DNA from: Rhizobium leguminosarum bv. trifolii WSM2297
GTDB lineage: Bacteria > Pseudomonadota > Alphaproteobacteria > Rhizobiales > Rhizobiaceae
Reading direction: 5' to 3'
NCBI RefSeq assembly: GCF_000271845.1
Contig: NZ_JH719395.1
Coordinates: 4,095,086-4,159,085, forward strand
Length of the DNA: 64,000 nucleotides
The notes below the pieces were generated by a model that was given only the letters and a program-made list of their open reading frames with translations, did no database searches and was not told where the DNA came from. Each line of letters begins with the position of its first letter. Position 1 is the first letter of the stretch. The position numbers were made by a program, and so were the translations under genes. Shown here in pieces: positions 34,533 to 42,471 of the stretch.

Positions 34533-36086
34533 TCAGACGCCGATCGCTTCGCTGAGCACTTCTTCATGCGTCGCTGCGTGGTAATCATGGCTGGCGACGA
34601 TCTTGCCGCCGCGAAAGACGTGCAGCCGGTCGGCCAGTTCGTAGACCTCGGGCAGGTAGGAGGAGATCAGGATAATGCCGGCACCCTCCTTCAGAAGCTT
34701 GGCGAACAGCCGGTAGATTTCCGCCTTGGTGCCGACGTCGACGCCGACGGTCGGTTCGTCGAAGATGAAAAGCCTGGCGCCATGGCTCAGCCACTTGCCG
34801 ATGACAACCTTCTGCTGGTTTCCGCCCGACATGCTGGAGACGGGAACGCGCCGGCTCGGCGTCTTGATGCTGAGATCGCGGATCTGCTTGTCGGCATTCG
34901 CCGACTCGCGCGTGTGGTTGATAACAGGCCCCTGGCTGAGGCGTCCGAACACCGGCAGGTTGATGTTGAGGCCGATCGACTGATTGAGGCAGAGCCCCTG
35001 GTCGCGCCGGCTTTCCGGCGCCAGAGCAATGCCGAGCTCCATCGCGGTGCGTTCGTTCCGGATGTCGACGCGCTTGCCCATCCAGTGGATTTCGCCGGCG
35101 TTTGTCGGCTGGCGCCCATAGAGCCCGAGCGCGAATTCGCTGCGTCCGGCGCCGATCAGGCCATAGAGGCCGACGATCTGCCCGGCCTTGACGCTCAGCG
35201 ACACGTCCTCGAAGCCCGGGCCGGAAAGGCCGCGGACGTCGACGATCGTTTGGCCGATGGCAATCTCTTCCTTGTGGTAGATCTGTTCGATCGAGCGGTT
35301 GATCATCAGCGCGATCAGCTCGGCATCGTTGGTCTCGCCGATCAGGCGCGTGCCGACATGGGTGCCGTCGCGCAGCACCGAGACCCGGTCGGCAAGCTCG
35401 AACACTTCCTCCATGCGGTGGCTGATATAGACGATGGTGACGCCTTCACCCTGCAGGCGGCGGATCAGCTTGAAGAGCTGCGCCGATTCCTGGCGTGTGA
35501 GATAGGCTGTCGGTTCATCGAAGATCAGGAACTGGGTGCCTCGCATGGCGGCGCGCGCGGTCGCCACCAGCTGCTGCTGGCCGATCGTCAGCGAGCTCAG
35601 CAGTGCGCCTGCCGGCAGTCCGAAGCCGAGATCGTCGAGCACGGCCTGGCCCATCTTTTCCATCTGCTTCTTGCGCATCAGGCCGTAGCGGTTGACCTCG
35701 TCGCCGAGAAAGAGATTGGCGGCGACCGTCAGATGCCGGCAGAGGACGACTTCCTGGTGGACGGCGTTGATGCCGCGGGCGATCGCCTCGTTCGGCGTCG
35801 ACAGCCCCACCGGATGGCCGCACCACAGCACCTCGCCCGCGGTGCGGGTGATGACGCCGGTCAGCAATTTGATCAGGGTGGATTTGCCGGCGCCATTTTC
35901 GCCGACGATGGCGTGGATTTCACCGGCGAGAAAGGTCAGCGTCGCCGGCTTCAGCGCCTGGACAAGACCGTAGTTCTTCTGCAGGCCTTTGAGTTCGAGG
36001 ATAGGCGATCCGGCGGGAATTCGATTGGCTTCCTTCAGCGTCGCGCTGTCATCATGGCGATGACTGACCTCTTCCAGTCCGATCAT
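34533..36086 (-). CDS. Sugar ABC transporter ATP-binding protein, double ATPase domain
   Basis: This 517-residue protein has two ABC domains. The first has Walker A GENGAGKSTLIK, signature LTIGQQQLV and Walker B FLIFDEPTAYL. The second has GLIGAGRSE as a degenerate P-loop, MSGGNQQKVVIGKWL and LFIFDEPTVGVD. This is the RbsA/MglA architecture. GGAGGAGAGG before ATG 36086 supports the start, since the earlier in-frame ATG lacks one. It follows the binding-protein gene after a terminator-like hairpin and a 21-bp tandem repeat. Confidence 0.9.
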   Translation of the reverse strand: MIGLEEVSHRHDDSATLKEANRIPAGSPILELKGLQKNYGLVQALKPATLTFLAGEIHAIVGENGAGKSTLIKLLTGVITRTAGEVLWCGHPVGLSTPNEAIARGINAVHQEVVLCRHLTVAANLFLGDEVNRYGLMRKKQMEKMGQAVLDDLGFGLPAGALLSSLTIGQQQLVATARAAMRGTQFLIFDEPTAYLTRQESAQLFKLIRRLQGEGVTIVYISHRMEEVFELADRVSVLRDGTHVGTRLIGETNDAELIALMINRSIEQIYHKEEIAIGQTIVDVRGLSGPGFEDVSLSVKAGQIVGLYGLIGAGRSEFALGLYGRQPTNAGEIHWMGKRVDIRNERTAMELGIALAPESRRDQGLCLNQSIGLNINLPVFGRLSQGPVINHTRESANADKQIRDLSIKTPSRRVPVSSMSGGNQQKVVIGKWLSHGARLFIFDEPTVGVDVGTKAEIYRLFAKLLKEGAGIILISSYLPEVYELADRLHVFRGGKIVASHDYHAATHEEVLSEAIGV

Positions 36087-36122
36087 GGACCTCTCCTCCT
36101 TCTTGTCGCCTTTGCTCTCCAT

Positions 36123-36164
36123 CCCCTGGTAACCATAGCATGGCCCCTGGTAACCATAACATGG
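36123..36164. repeat. Tandem 21-bp direct repeat (two units)
   Basis: Units 36123-36143 and 36144-36164 differ at one base only. Each contains GGTAACC (a palindrome) and ends in CATGG. The array sits between the hairpin behind the binding-protein gene and the ribosome-binding site of the ATPase gene. Confidence 0.8.
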
Positions 36165-36171
36165 ATGGAAA

Positions 36172-36204
36172 AAGCCGCGCCGGTTTTTGAAGCCGGCGCG
36201 GCTT
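36172..36204 (-). terminator. Stem-loop after sugar-binding protein gene
   Basis: A perfect 12-bp stem (AAGCCGCGCCGG / CCGGCGCGGCTT) with a nine-base loop, followed on the minus strand by TTTCC. It lies 12 bp after the stop of the binding-protein gene and probably reduces read-through into the ATPase gene. Confidence 0.8.
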
Positions 36205-36216
36205 GGTCTTATTGCT

Positions 36217-37206
36217 TTACTTGATCTTCGGGTTCAGCAGCGCGTCGATCTTGGGATCGGCCATATTCGCCTTGGTGACGAGGTTGGCGCCGGTGTCGAC
36301 ATTGGCTTCGACCTTCTCGCCCTTGGAGACGGCAAGCGCGGTCTTGATGCCGTCATAACCCATGCGATAGGGGTCCTGAACGACGAGGCCGGCAATGGCG
36401 CCGTCCTTGAGGAAGCCGACCGTCTTGTCGTCGCTGTCGAAGCCGATGACCTTGATCTTGTCGCCGAGCTTGTTTTCGGCGATTGCCTGGCCGACGCCCT
36501 GCGCCAGGATCAGGTTCGAGGCGAAGACGCCGACAAGTTTCGGGTTAGCCGTGATCAGGTCGGTCATCATGTTGAGGCCGGTGGTTGCCTGGCCGTCGCC
36601 GTACTTGTCGGCAATGACCTTCAGACCGGGATGTTTGGTCTTGATCTGATCCAGGAAGCCTTCGCGGCGCTGTTCCAGCGAGCCGACGCCGGGAAGGTTG
36701 GTGAGGATAACGATTTCACCCTCTTCCTTGCCCGTCATCTCCTTAATGGCGGCGGCCAGGCCGTCGGCGGCGATACGACCGCCCTGAACGTTGTCGGTCG
36801 TCAGGAACGACTTGAACGCCTTGGAGTCGGCGCCGGAGTCGATGCCGATGATCGGAACGGACTTGGCAGCTTCATCGATCGGCTTGCCGAGCGCCTTGAA
36901 TTCGGTCGGCGAAATGACGATGGCAGCCGGCTTGCCGGCAACAGCGTTTTCCAGAATGCTGATCTGGCCGTTGACGTCGGATTCTGCCTGGGCGCCGAGT
37001 TCCGGCACGTTGACGCCGAGATCCTTGCCGGCCTTGCGGGCGCCGGCCAGAACGATCTGCCAGTAGAAGGACGTCGTGTCCTTGACGATGATCGGGATCG
37101 TCACGTCGGCGGCAAAGGACGTAACCGGCATCGCCGTGGCGATGACCGCGGCACCTGCGAGCGCGGTAAAGGCGCGGCGCGACAGAAGGGATTTCACAAT
37201 AGTCAT
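36217..37206 (-). CDS. Sugar ABC transporter periplasmic binding protein
   Basis: This 329-residue cluster-B binding protein has a signal peptide of about 32 residues with a twin-arginine-like start (LLSRRAFTALAGAAV) and ending TSFAAD. Binding-fold elements are IPIIVKDTTSFYWQ, IIGIDSGADSK and VIGFDSDDKTVGFLK. GAGGAGAACCC precedes the ATG at 37206. Longer in-frame starts would place non-secretory residues before the signal. It heads the transporter operon and has its own promoter region with a TTTTTATCGATAAAAA dyad. Confidence 0.9.
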   Translation of the reverse strand: MTIVKSLLSRRAFTALAGAAVIATAMPVTSFAADVTIPIIVKDTTSFYWQIVLAGARKAGKDLGVNVPELGAQAESDVNGQISILENAVAGKPAAIVISPTEFKALGKPIDEAAKSVPIIGIDSGADSKAFKSFLTTDNVQGGRIAADGLAAAIKEMTGKEEGEIVILTNLPGVGSLEQRREGFLDQIKTKHPGLKVIADKYGDGQATTGLNMMTDLITANPKLVGVFASNLILAQGVGQAIAENKLGDKIKVIGFDSDDKTVGFLKDGAIAGLVVQDPYRMGYDGIKTALAVSKGEKVEANVDTGANLVTKANMADPKIDALLNPKIK

Positions 37207-37270
37207 AAGGGTTCTCCTCTCAGGGTGCGTTCTCCTCCAATAAACCGGACCGCTGAACGCTGGCGGAGGG

Positions 37271-37286
37271 TTTTTATCGATAAAAA
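37271..37286. promoter_or_regulatory. TTTTTATCGATAAAAA palindrome, candidate GntR operator
   Basis: A perfect 16-bp dyad, 65 bp upstream of the binding-protein start codon. A related dyad stands before the dehydratase gene at 40532-40550. Both are followed by ACATTT. The divergent GntR/FCD regulator at 40702-41601 is the likely binder. Confidence 0.6.
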
Positions 37287-37414
37287 ACATTTGCAGGGAG
37301 AAGCTAGCTGAGGCGCAATCAAATTGCAAGAGCGCCGATCCGGCTTTTTTGCTTTGGTAAATTCCTCCCAAGCAACTGATTTTATTTCAATACAACGATA
37401 CTCTAAAATAGGTA

Positions 37415-37861
37415 TCAGCCGATGTCGACCTCATGCGGATGCACGACGCCCTTTTTCAAAATCAGGTTGCCATACAAGCGGAATTCCGTCGTCGCGACGA
37501 TGTAGGCAGCCTTGCGGGCCATCGCATAGAAGGCGAAGCGCTCCACCGGCACGATCCGGAAGTCGCCGGCGCGTCTGGCAACGATCTCCTGGAATTCGGC
37601 GCACACCTCCGGCACCGCTTGCGGGTCGCCGACCACCTCCATGCGCCAGGCCGTTTCCGGCACGAAGGTGTCGAGCGGCATGTGGGCGAGGATCGCCTCG
37701 GCCATCGCAGTGGCGCTGACGCCGTCGGCGCGAATGACCGGCGGGCCCATCGAGCCCGAGGGAAAATTGGCGTCCGAGATGACGATGTCGTCGCCATGGC
37801 CCATGGTCTTCAACGCATGGAGCAAATCGGGGCCGAGCAGCGGATGAATACCCTTGAGCAT
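37415..37861 (-). CDS. fucU: L-fucose mutarotase FucU
   Basis: This 148-residue protein is close to E. coli FucU: MLKGIHPLLGPDLLHALKTM, GHGDDIVISDANFP, MGPPVIRADG, RFAFYAMARKA and LYGNLILKKGVV. FucU interconverts alpha and beta anomers of L-fucose. It is 9 bp downstream of the aldo/keto reductase gene and clearly belongs to the same operon. This gene is the strongest hint that the cluster handles L-fucose or a close stereochemical relative. Confidence 0.9.
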   Translation of the reverse strand: MLKGIHPLLGPDLLHALKTMGHGDDIVISDANFPSGSMGPPVIRADGVSATAMAEAILAHMPLDTFVPETAWRMEVVGDPQAVPEVCAEFQEIVARRAGDFRIVPVERFAFYAMARKAAYIVATTEFRLYGNLILKKGVVHPHEVDIG

Positions 37862-37870
37862 ACTGTCTCC

Positions 37871-38890
37871 TCAGACTCGGACGGCTTCGGCGCCGAGCGG
37901 CGGCGCGGTGAGCGTATAGGGTTCGAATTCGGCGTAGATCTCGTCGGCCAGCCGCGGCTCGACGGTCTCCATGTTGCGCGTCAGGCTCGAGGGCTTGGCC
38001 GTGCCGATCAGCACCGAGGCGACGATCGGTTCGCGCAGCGGAAACTGCATGGCGGCAGCTGCGAGCGGCGCGCCGTGGCGTTTGGCGATCGCCTCCATGG
38101 CGCCGACCTTGGCAAGCACGTCCGCATCTGCCGGCATATAATCGAAATGCGATCCCGGCACCGGGCCGGTGGCGAGAATGCCGGAGTTGAAGACGCCGCC
38201 GATCACTAGCGACGTGCCCTTCTGCCGGCAGAGCGGCAGCAGTTCGGCGGCAGCCGAGCGATCAAGCAGCGTGTAGCGGCCGGCCAGCAGGATGCAGTCG
38301 AGATCGGCGTTGCGCATGACGTCGAGGCAGACCGGCACCTCGTTGACGCCGAGGCCGAAGGCGGAGATCGCGCCGGAGGAGCGCAGTTCTTCGAGCGCCT
38401 TGATGCCGGAATCGAGAAGCTGCTTCTGGTAGACCGCGTTCTTCGCCGCGCCATGCGTATAGACGCCGATATCGTGCACATAGAGGATGTCGATGCGGTT
38501 GAGGCCGAGGCGGGCATAGCTGAACTCGACCGAGCGCATGATGCCGTCATAGGAATAGTCGTAATCGGCATCGAAGGAGAGTGGATTGACGTAGCTATAG
38601 TCGGGAACGGTGCCGGTCGGCACCGGGCGCAGCAGCCGGCCGATCTTGGTGGAAAGAACGTAGGCGCCATCAGGCTGGTCGCGCAGGAAATCGCCGACCC
38701 GCCGTTCGGCCAGGCCGAGCCCGTACCAGGGCGCCACGTCGAAATAGCGGATGCCGCTGTCCCAGGCGGCCTGCAGCGTTTCCATCGCCTGATCGCGCGG
38801 GCAATCGCGGTAGAGACCGCCGAGCGGCGCCGCGCCGTAGCTGATTTCGGTCACCTCAAGCTTGGTCTTGCCGATCCGTCTCGTCTTCAT
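37871..38890 (-). CDS. Aldo/keto reductase, likely L-fucose (D-threo-aldose) 1-dehydrogenase
   Basis: This 339-residue protein has the AKR barrel: RRIGKTKLEVTEISYGAAPLGG, FDVAPWYGLGLAERRVGDFL with the catalytic Asp/Tyr, VLSTKIGR with Lys, and DILYVHDIGVYTHG with His. The group including D-threo-aldose 1-dehydrogenase (L-fucose dehydrogenase) and pyridoxal 4-dehydrogenase has this pattern. Two consecutive ATG codons exist (38893 and 38890). GGAGG is better spaced for the second. It is followed by fucU after 9 bp and preceded by the UxaA-type gene after a repeat. Confidence 0.85.
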   Translation of the reverse strand: MKTRRIGKTKLEVTEISYGAAPLGGLYRDCPRDQAMETLQAAWDSGIRYFDVAPWYGLGLAERRVGDFLRDQPDGAYVLSTKIGRLLRPVPTGTVPDYSYVNPLSFDADYDYSYDGIMRSVEFSYARLGLNRIDILYVHDIGVYTHGAAKNAVYQKQLLDSGIKALEELRSSGAISAFGLGVNEVPVCLDVMRNADLDCILLAGRYTLLDRSAAAELLPLCRQKGTSLVIGGVFNSGILATGPVPGSHFDYMPADADVLAKVGAMEAIAKRHGAPLAAAAMQFPLREPIVASVLIGTAKPSSLTRNMETVEPRLADEIYAEFEPYTLTAPPLGAEAVRV

Positions 38891-38912
38891 CATGCCTCCT
38901 CGCCAAGAACGT

Positions 38913-38970
38913 GAAGCAATTCCAGGAAAAGTGTGAAGCGGTTTTCCGTCCGGAATTGCGTAAAACAAAG
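38913..38970. repeat. Palindromic intergenic repeat, GCAATTCC family
   Basis: Nested pairs GCAATTCC (38916-38923)/GGAATTGC (38952-38959) and GGAAAA (38925-38930)/TTTTCC (38942-38947), then GTAAAACAAAG. It lies inside the operon between dehydratase and aldo/keto reductase genes. Confidence 0.75.
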
Positions 38971-38972
38971 AC

Positions 38973-40475
38973 TCAAAGCGTCGCGCCCAAATGCCAGGGC
39001 ACGAATTCATTATCGCCGTAGCCGAACAGTTCGCTCTTGGTCTTCTTGCCCGAGGCGGTGTCGACGATGAGCTCGAAGATCTCGCGGCCCTTTCCGCTGA
39101 TCGTCGCGTCACCGGTGGCGATGGTGCCGCAATCGATGTCCATGTCCTCTTCCATCGAGGCATAGAGTGCGGAATTGCTGGAAAGCTTCAGCGATGGCGC
39201 CGGCCGGCAGCCGAAGCAGCTGCCGCGGCCGGTGGTAAAGGCGATCATATTCGCCCCGCCCGCCACCTGGCCGGTCGCCGAGACCGGGTCGTAGCCGGGC
39301 GTGTCCATGAAGACCAGGCCGGGGGCGGTGACCCGCTCGGCATAACCATAGACCGCCGTCAGCGGCGAGCGGCCGCCCTTGGCAACCGCGCCGAGCGATT
39401 TTTCCAGGATGGTGGTGAGACCGCCGCGCTTGTTGCCGGGCGAGGGGTTGTTGTCGAGTGAGGCGCCGTGCAGGGCAACATAATCCTCCCACCAGGCGAT
39501 CTTCTCGTCGAGCTTCTTTGCGACCTCGTCACTGACGGCGCGGCTGCGCAGCAGATGTTCGGCGCCATAGATTTCCGAGGTTTCCGACAGGATCGCCGTG
39601 CCGCCGGCCGCTGCCAAGAGATCGGCGGCGACACCGAGCGCTGGATTGGCGGTAATGCCGGAAAAGCCGTCCGAGCCGCCGCATTGCAGGCCGATGATGA
39701 TCTCACCGACCGACATCGGCACGCGTTTTTCCCTGCCGACATCGGCGGCAATCTCGCGCAGCATGCCCATGGCGCGCTCGACCGCGCGGCGTGAGCCGCC
39801 GGCATCCTGGATGTTGAAATGCCGCTTCGAGGCGCCGGCACCACTCTGGCCGTAGAGTGTCAGCTGGTTGACCTCGCAGCCGAGGCCGATCATCAGCACG
39901 CCGCCGAAATTGACATGTCTTGTATAGCCGGCAAGGGTCCGGTGCAGCACGTTCATGCCGTCGCCGGTCGAACTCATGCCGCAGCCCTGGTCGTGCACGA
40001 TCGGCACGAACCCGTCGATGCCGTCATAATGCGGCAGGATCGTCCGGTTCGCCTCGTCGGCGATCGCCCGGCAGACCGTGGTGGAACAGTTCACGCTGGC
40101 AATGATGCCGATATAGTTGCGCGTCGCTGCCCGCCCGTCGGCGCGGCGATAGCCCATGAAGGTCCGCGCCTTGTCTTCGCTCGTCGCCGCCTCGGGCGCC
40201 GAATTGGCGGTCGCCGCCAGCCGGTCGTTTTCGAAATGCAGGTTGTGGCTGTGCACGTGGTCACCGGCCTTGACGTCGGCCGTGGTGCGGCCGATCGCCT
40301 GTCCGTATTTCACCACCGGGGAGCCAAGCGGAATATCGGCGATCGCCACCTTGTGGCCGGGGTCGATTTTTTCACGGGTCTCGATGCCGGCAACCGTCGA
40401 ACCCTGGGGGATGGCCGCCGTCGCGACAGCGACATTGTCGCCGGCCGACAGGATGATCCAAGGCAGTTTGTCCAA
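38973..40475 (-). CDS. UxaA family (altronate dehydratase-like) hydrolyase
   Basis: This 500-residue protein has an N-terminal SAF domain (about residues 1-95; IPQGSTVAGIETREKIDPGHKVA, HSHNLHF) and the large UxaA domain with VNCSTTVCRAIADE, IVHDQGCGMSS, GLGCEVNQL, GLQCGGSDGFSG and CFGCRPAPSLKLSSN. The conserved Cys residues fit metal binding. The family dehydrates sugar acids. In this setting the substrate may be L-fuconate, as an alternative to enolase-type fuconate dehydratases. TTG at 40475 with GGGAGAT nine bases upstream is a better start than an ATG 33 bases earlier. Confidence 0.87.
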   Translation of the reverse strand: MDKLPWIILSAGDNVAVATAAIPQGSTVAGIETREKIDPGHKVAIADIPLGSPVVKYGQAIGRTTADVKAGDHVHSHNLHFENDRLAATANSAPEAATSEDKARTFMGYRRADGRAATRNYIGIIASVNCSTTVCRAIADEANRTILPHYDGIDGFVPIVHDQGCGMSSTGDGMNVLHRTLAGYTRHVNFGGVLMIGLGCEVNQLTLYGQSGAGASKRHFNIQDAGGSRRAVERAMGMLREIAADVGREKRVPMSVGEIIIGLQCGGSDGFSGITANPALGVAADLLAAAGGTAILSETSEIYGAEHLLRSRAVSDEVAKKLDEKIAWWEDYVALHGASLDNNPSPGNKRGGLTTILEKSLGAVAKGGRSPLTAVYGYAERVTAPGLVFMDTPGYDPVSATGQVAGGANMIAFTTGRGSCFGCRPAPSLKLSSNSALYASMEEDMDIDCGTIATGDATISGKGREIFELIVDTASGKKTKSELFGYGDNEFVPWHLGATL

Positions 40476-40531
40476 GTTTCTATCTCCCTGACAAAACGCT
40501 CGCTGCATCGGCGAATGCGCATTGATTTTGT

Positions 40532-40550
40532 TTTTTATCTACAATAAACA
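40532..40550. promoter_or_regulatory. TTTAT-N5-ATAAA dyad before the dehydratase gene
   Basis: The inverted repeat TTTAT (40534-40538)/ATAAA (40544-40548) sits in a TTTTTTATC...ATAAACATTTT context that matches the dyad at 37271-37286. It lies between the divergent dehydratase and GntR genes. Confidence 0.5.
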
Positions 40551-40701
40551 TTTTCAAGTCAACGGGAATATTGATCCTGTGGACGAGGGAGGCAATGAGC
40601 CGCAGGCGACCGAAAACAAGCTAAAGGTCGTTTGAACAAGCCCCGGTCCGTTTGCCCTGCTTTGCAGCGGGCGGTGGAAAAAAGGGGGAAAGCGGGGTCT
40701 G

Positions 40702-41601
40702 GTGGCAAGGCAGAATACGGTCTTCAAGGAAGCCTACAACAGGTATGCTGCGGCCCTGCGCACCAATACGGCATTGCCCTCGGAGCCGGAGATCGCCGCC
40801 CAGCTCGGCGTCAGCCGCTCGACTGCACGCGCCATCCTGACGCGGCTTAGCGAAGAAGGCATCATCCGCTGGAACAAACGCCAGAAAACCGTGCTGCGCC
40901 AACCCACAGACCGCGACCTTTTTCCCTCCGAAGAAACCGACTCCCTGCACGACATCATCGAGCGCAGCTTCATGCAGCGCATCCTGGCCGATGATGCCGC
41001 CCCCGGCATGCAGATCAACGAGCTGGAGCTTGCCCGCGAGATCGGCACGGGCACGACAAGCGTGCGCGAATTCCTGATCCGCTTCTCCCGCTTCGGGCTG
41101 ATCGAGAAGCGGCCGAACAGCCACTGGACGCTGAAGGGTTTTACCCGCGAATTCGCCCTTGAACTTGCCGACGTGCGCGAAATGTTCGAGCTGCATTCCG
41201 CCGCCGAATTCGGCCGGCTGCCCGAGGATCATCAGGCCTGGACCGATCTTGCCGCCATCCGCGACGAACATCACACCATGCTTGGCGACATCAACCAGCG
41301 CTTCAGGGATTTCTCCGTCCTCGACGAACGCTTCCACCTGTTGATCCACCGCGCCTCGAAGAACCGCTTCATCGCCGATTTCTACGACGCGATCGCCATC
41401 GTCTTCCATTATCACTACCAGTGGAACAAGACCGCGGCGCGCGAGCGCAACGAGCGCGCCATCCACGAACATCTGGATTATATCGCCGCCCTCGAATCCC
41501 GCGACCAGGCGGCCATCGAAACCGCCTGCCGCGTCCACCTGCGCTCCGCCCGCCAGACCCTGCTGCAGTCCCTGCCGCAACTGGCGACAGAGACTGCTTG
41601 A
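40702..41601 (+). CDS. GntR/FCD regulator with duplicated winged helix
   Basis: This 299-residue protein carries a first GntR winged helix at about residues 8-65 (LPSEPEIAAQLGVSRSTARAILTRLSEEGII) and a second at about 84-147 (INELELAREIGTGTTSVREFLIRFSRFGLIEKR). The FCD effector domain follows from about 150 to 290, with its metal-binding His residues (HLLIHRASKN; HEHLDYIAAL). Standard FadR-group proteins have one winged helix and about 230 residues. The start is GTG after GGGGGAAAGCGGGG. It is divergent from the dehydratase operon and probably represses the deoxysugar genes until a sugar acid binds. Confidence 0.87.
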   Translation: MARQNTVFKEAYNRYAAALRTNTALPSEPEIAAQLGVSRSTARAILTRLSEEGIIRWNKRQKTVLRQPTDRDLFPSEETDSLHDIIERSFMQRILADDAAPGMQINELELAREIGTGTTSVREFLIRFSRFGLIEKRPNSHWTLKGFTREFALELADVREMFELHSAAEFGRLPEDHQAWTDLAAIRDEHHTMLGDINQRFRDFSVLDERFHLLIHRASKNRFIADFYDAIAIVFHYHYQWNKTAARERNERAIHEHLDYIAALESRDQAAIETACRVHLRSARQTLLQSLPQLATETA

Positions 41602-41686
41602 GCGGACGAGCGCAATTTCAGAAACTGTGGTCCAGAGCTGCAGGTCGGCGCACGGAGCAATTCTGCAGCCCATTGAGCTGCCGCGG

Positions 41687-42355
41687 TCATGACGGCAGCG
41701 GTTTGCCGGACTGCTCATTGATTATATATTCGGCGTACCAACTGGGCCACTCGGCATCTCGCTGGCCAGTTCGCTTCTCATGCTCGGCATGGGCGGCCTC
41801 GGCGCGGCGAAAGGCGCTCGCCAGTTCGTCCGGGGAGGCGAAGGTCGTCTGCTCTGCGGCTACACGGCCGGGCAGCCGCGCCGTAACCTCCTGCAGCAGC
41901 CAGCCGTTACCATCCGGATCGCTGAACGAGGCGTAGGAGCGGTAGCTGCCGCGCGCGGGATCGGCGGCGCGCACCCGAAGCCGGCCGAACAGATAGGGTT
42001 CGTCCGGACCGGCATGCACGTCGCCGCCGCCGTGAAATATCTCGCTGACCGCGACGCCATGCTCGAGCAGCTCGTTGCGGGCGGCTTCGATGTCGGAAAC
42101 GATCAGATAGAGGCCCTGGGCGGAGCCGGGTGCCGCTGCCGTAAGATTCCGGCCGAAGATGACCGAGGCGCCGGAGCCCGGCGGCGTAAACTGGATGGCG
42201 CGATAGTCGTCGGGGCCGGCGAAATCGGCGTCGAGCCTCCAGCCAAGGCCGGTGTAAAAGGCCTTGGCACGGTCGACGTCGGAAACGGGGACGACGATGA
42301 CCTCGAGCTTCATGTCGATGGTCTGCTCTCTTGTGGTTTCAATTGCGTTTGTCAT
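41687..42355 (-). CDS. VOC family protein (glyoxalase/bleomycin resistance fold)
   Basis: This 222-residue protein has one VOC unit starting at LEVIVVPVSDVDRAKAFYTGLGWRLD and closing with YASFSDPDGNGWLLQEV. About 60 C-terminal residues are added (FASPDELASAFRRAEAAHAEHEKR, ending in the WPSWYAEYI motif often fused to such proteins). AAAGGAGAAAGCC sets the ATG at 42355. It is third in a run with the epoxide hydrolase and isochorismatase-like genes, all probably under the HxlR regulator. The substrate is unknown. Confidence 0.85.
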   Translation of the reverse strand: MTNAIETTREQTIDMKLEVIVVPVSDVDRAKAFYTGLGWRLDADFAGPDDYRAIQFTPPGSGASVIFGRNLTAAAPGSAQGLYLIVSDIEAARNELLEHGVAVSEIFHGGGDVHAGPDEPYLFGRLRVRAADPARGSYRSYASFSDPDGNGWLLQEVTARLPGRVAAEQTTFASPDELASAFRRAEAAHAEHEKRTGQRDAEWPSWYAEYIINEQSGKPLPS

Positions 42356-42376
42356 GGCTTTCTCCTTTGCTCGCTG

Positions 42377-42424
42377 GAGCATGATGCCGAAACGGGTGAT
42401 TGGTCTTCGCACGTCATCATGCTC
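42377..42424. repeat. Palindromic repeat GAGCATGATG...CATCATGCTC
   Basis: Ten-base arms 42377-42386 and 42415-42424 enclose CCGAAA..TTCG-type sequence. This form of intergenic palindrome is frequent in rhizobia. Here it lies between the epoxide hydrolase and VOC genes. Confidence 0.7.
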
Positions 42425-42471
42425 TATCTGTTTGATTTTTATTAGGATTCATGCAGGCCGATCGCCTGACA

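Noticed and set aside
33252..36224. 990-codon open frame antisense to the sugar permease and ATPase genes
   Set aside because: It mirrors the codon pattern of two clear ABC transporter genes on the other strand, has no recognisable domain and no ribosome-binding site. Long antisense frames are normal in such high-G+C DNA.
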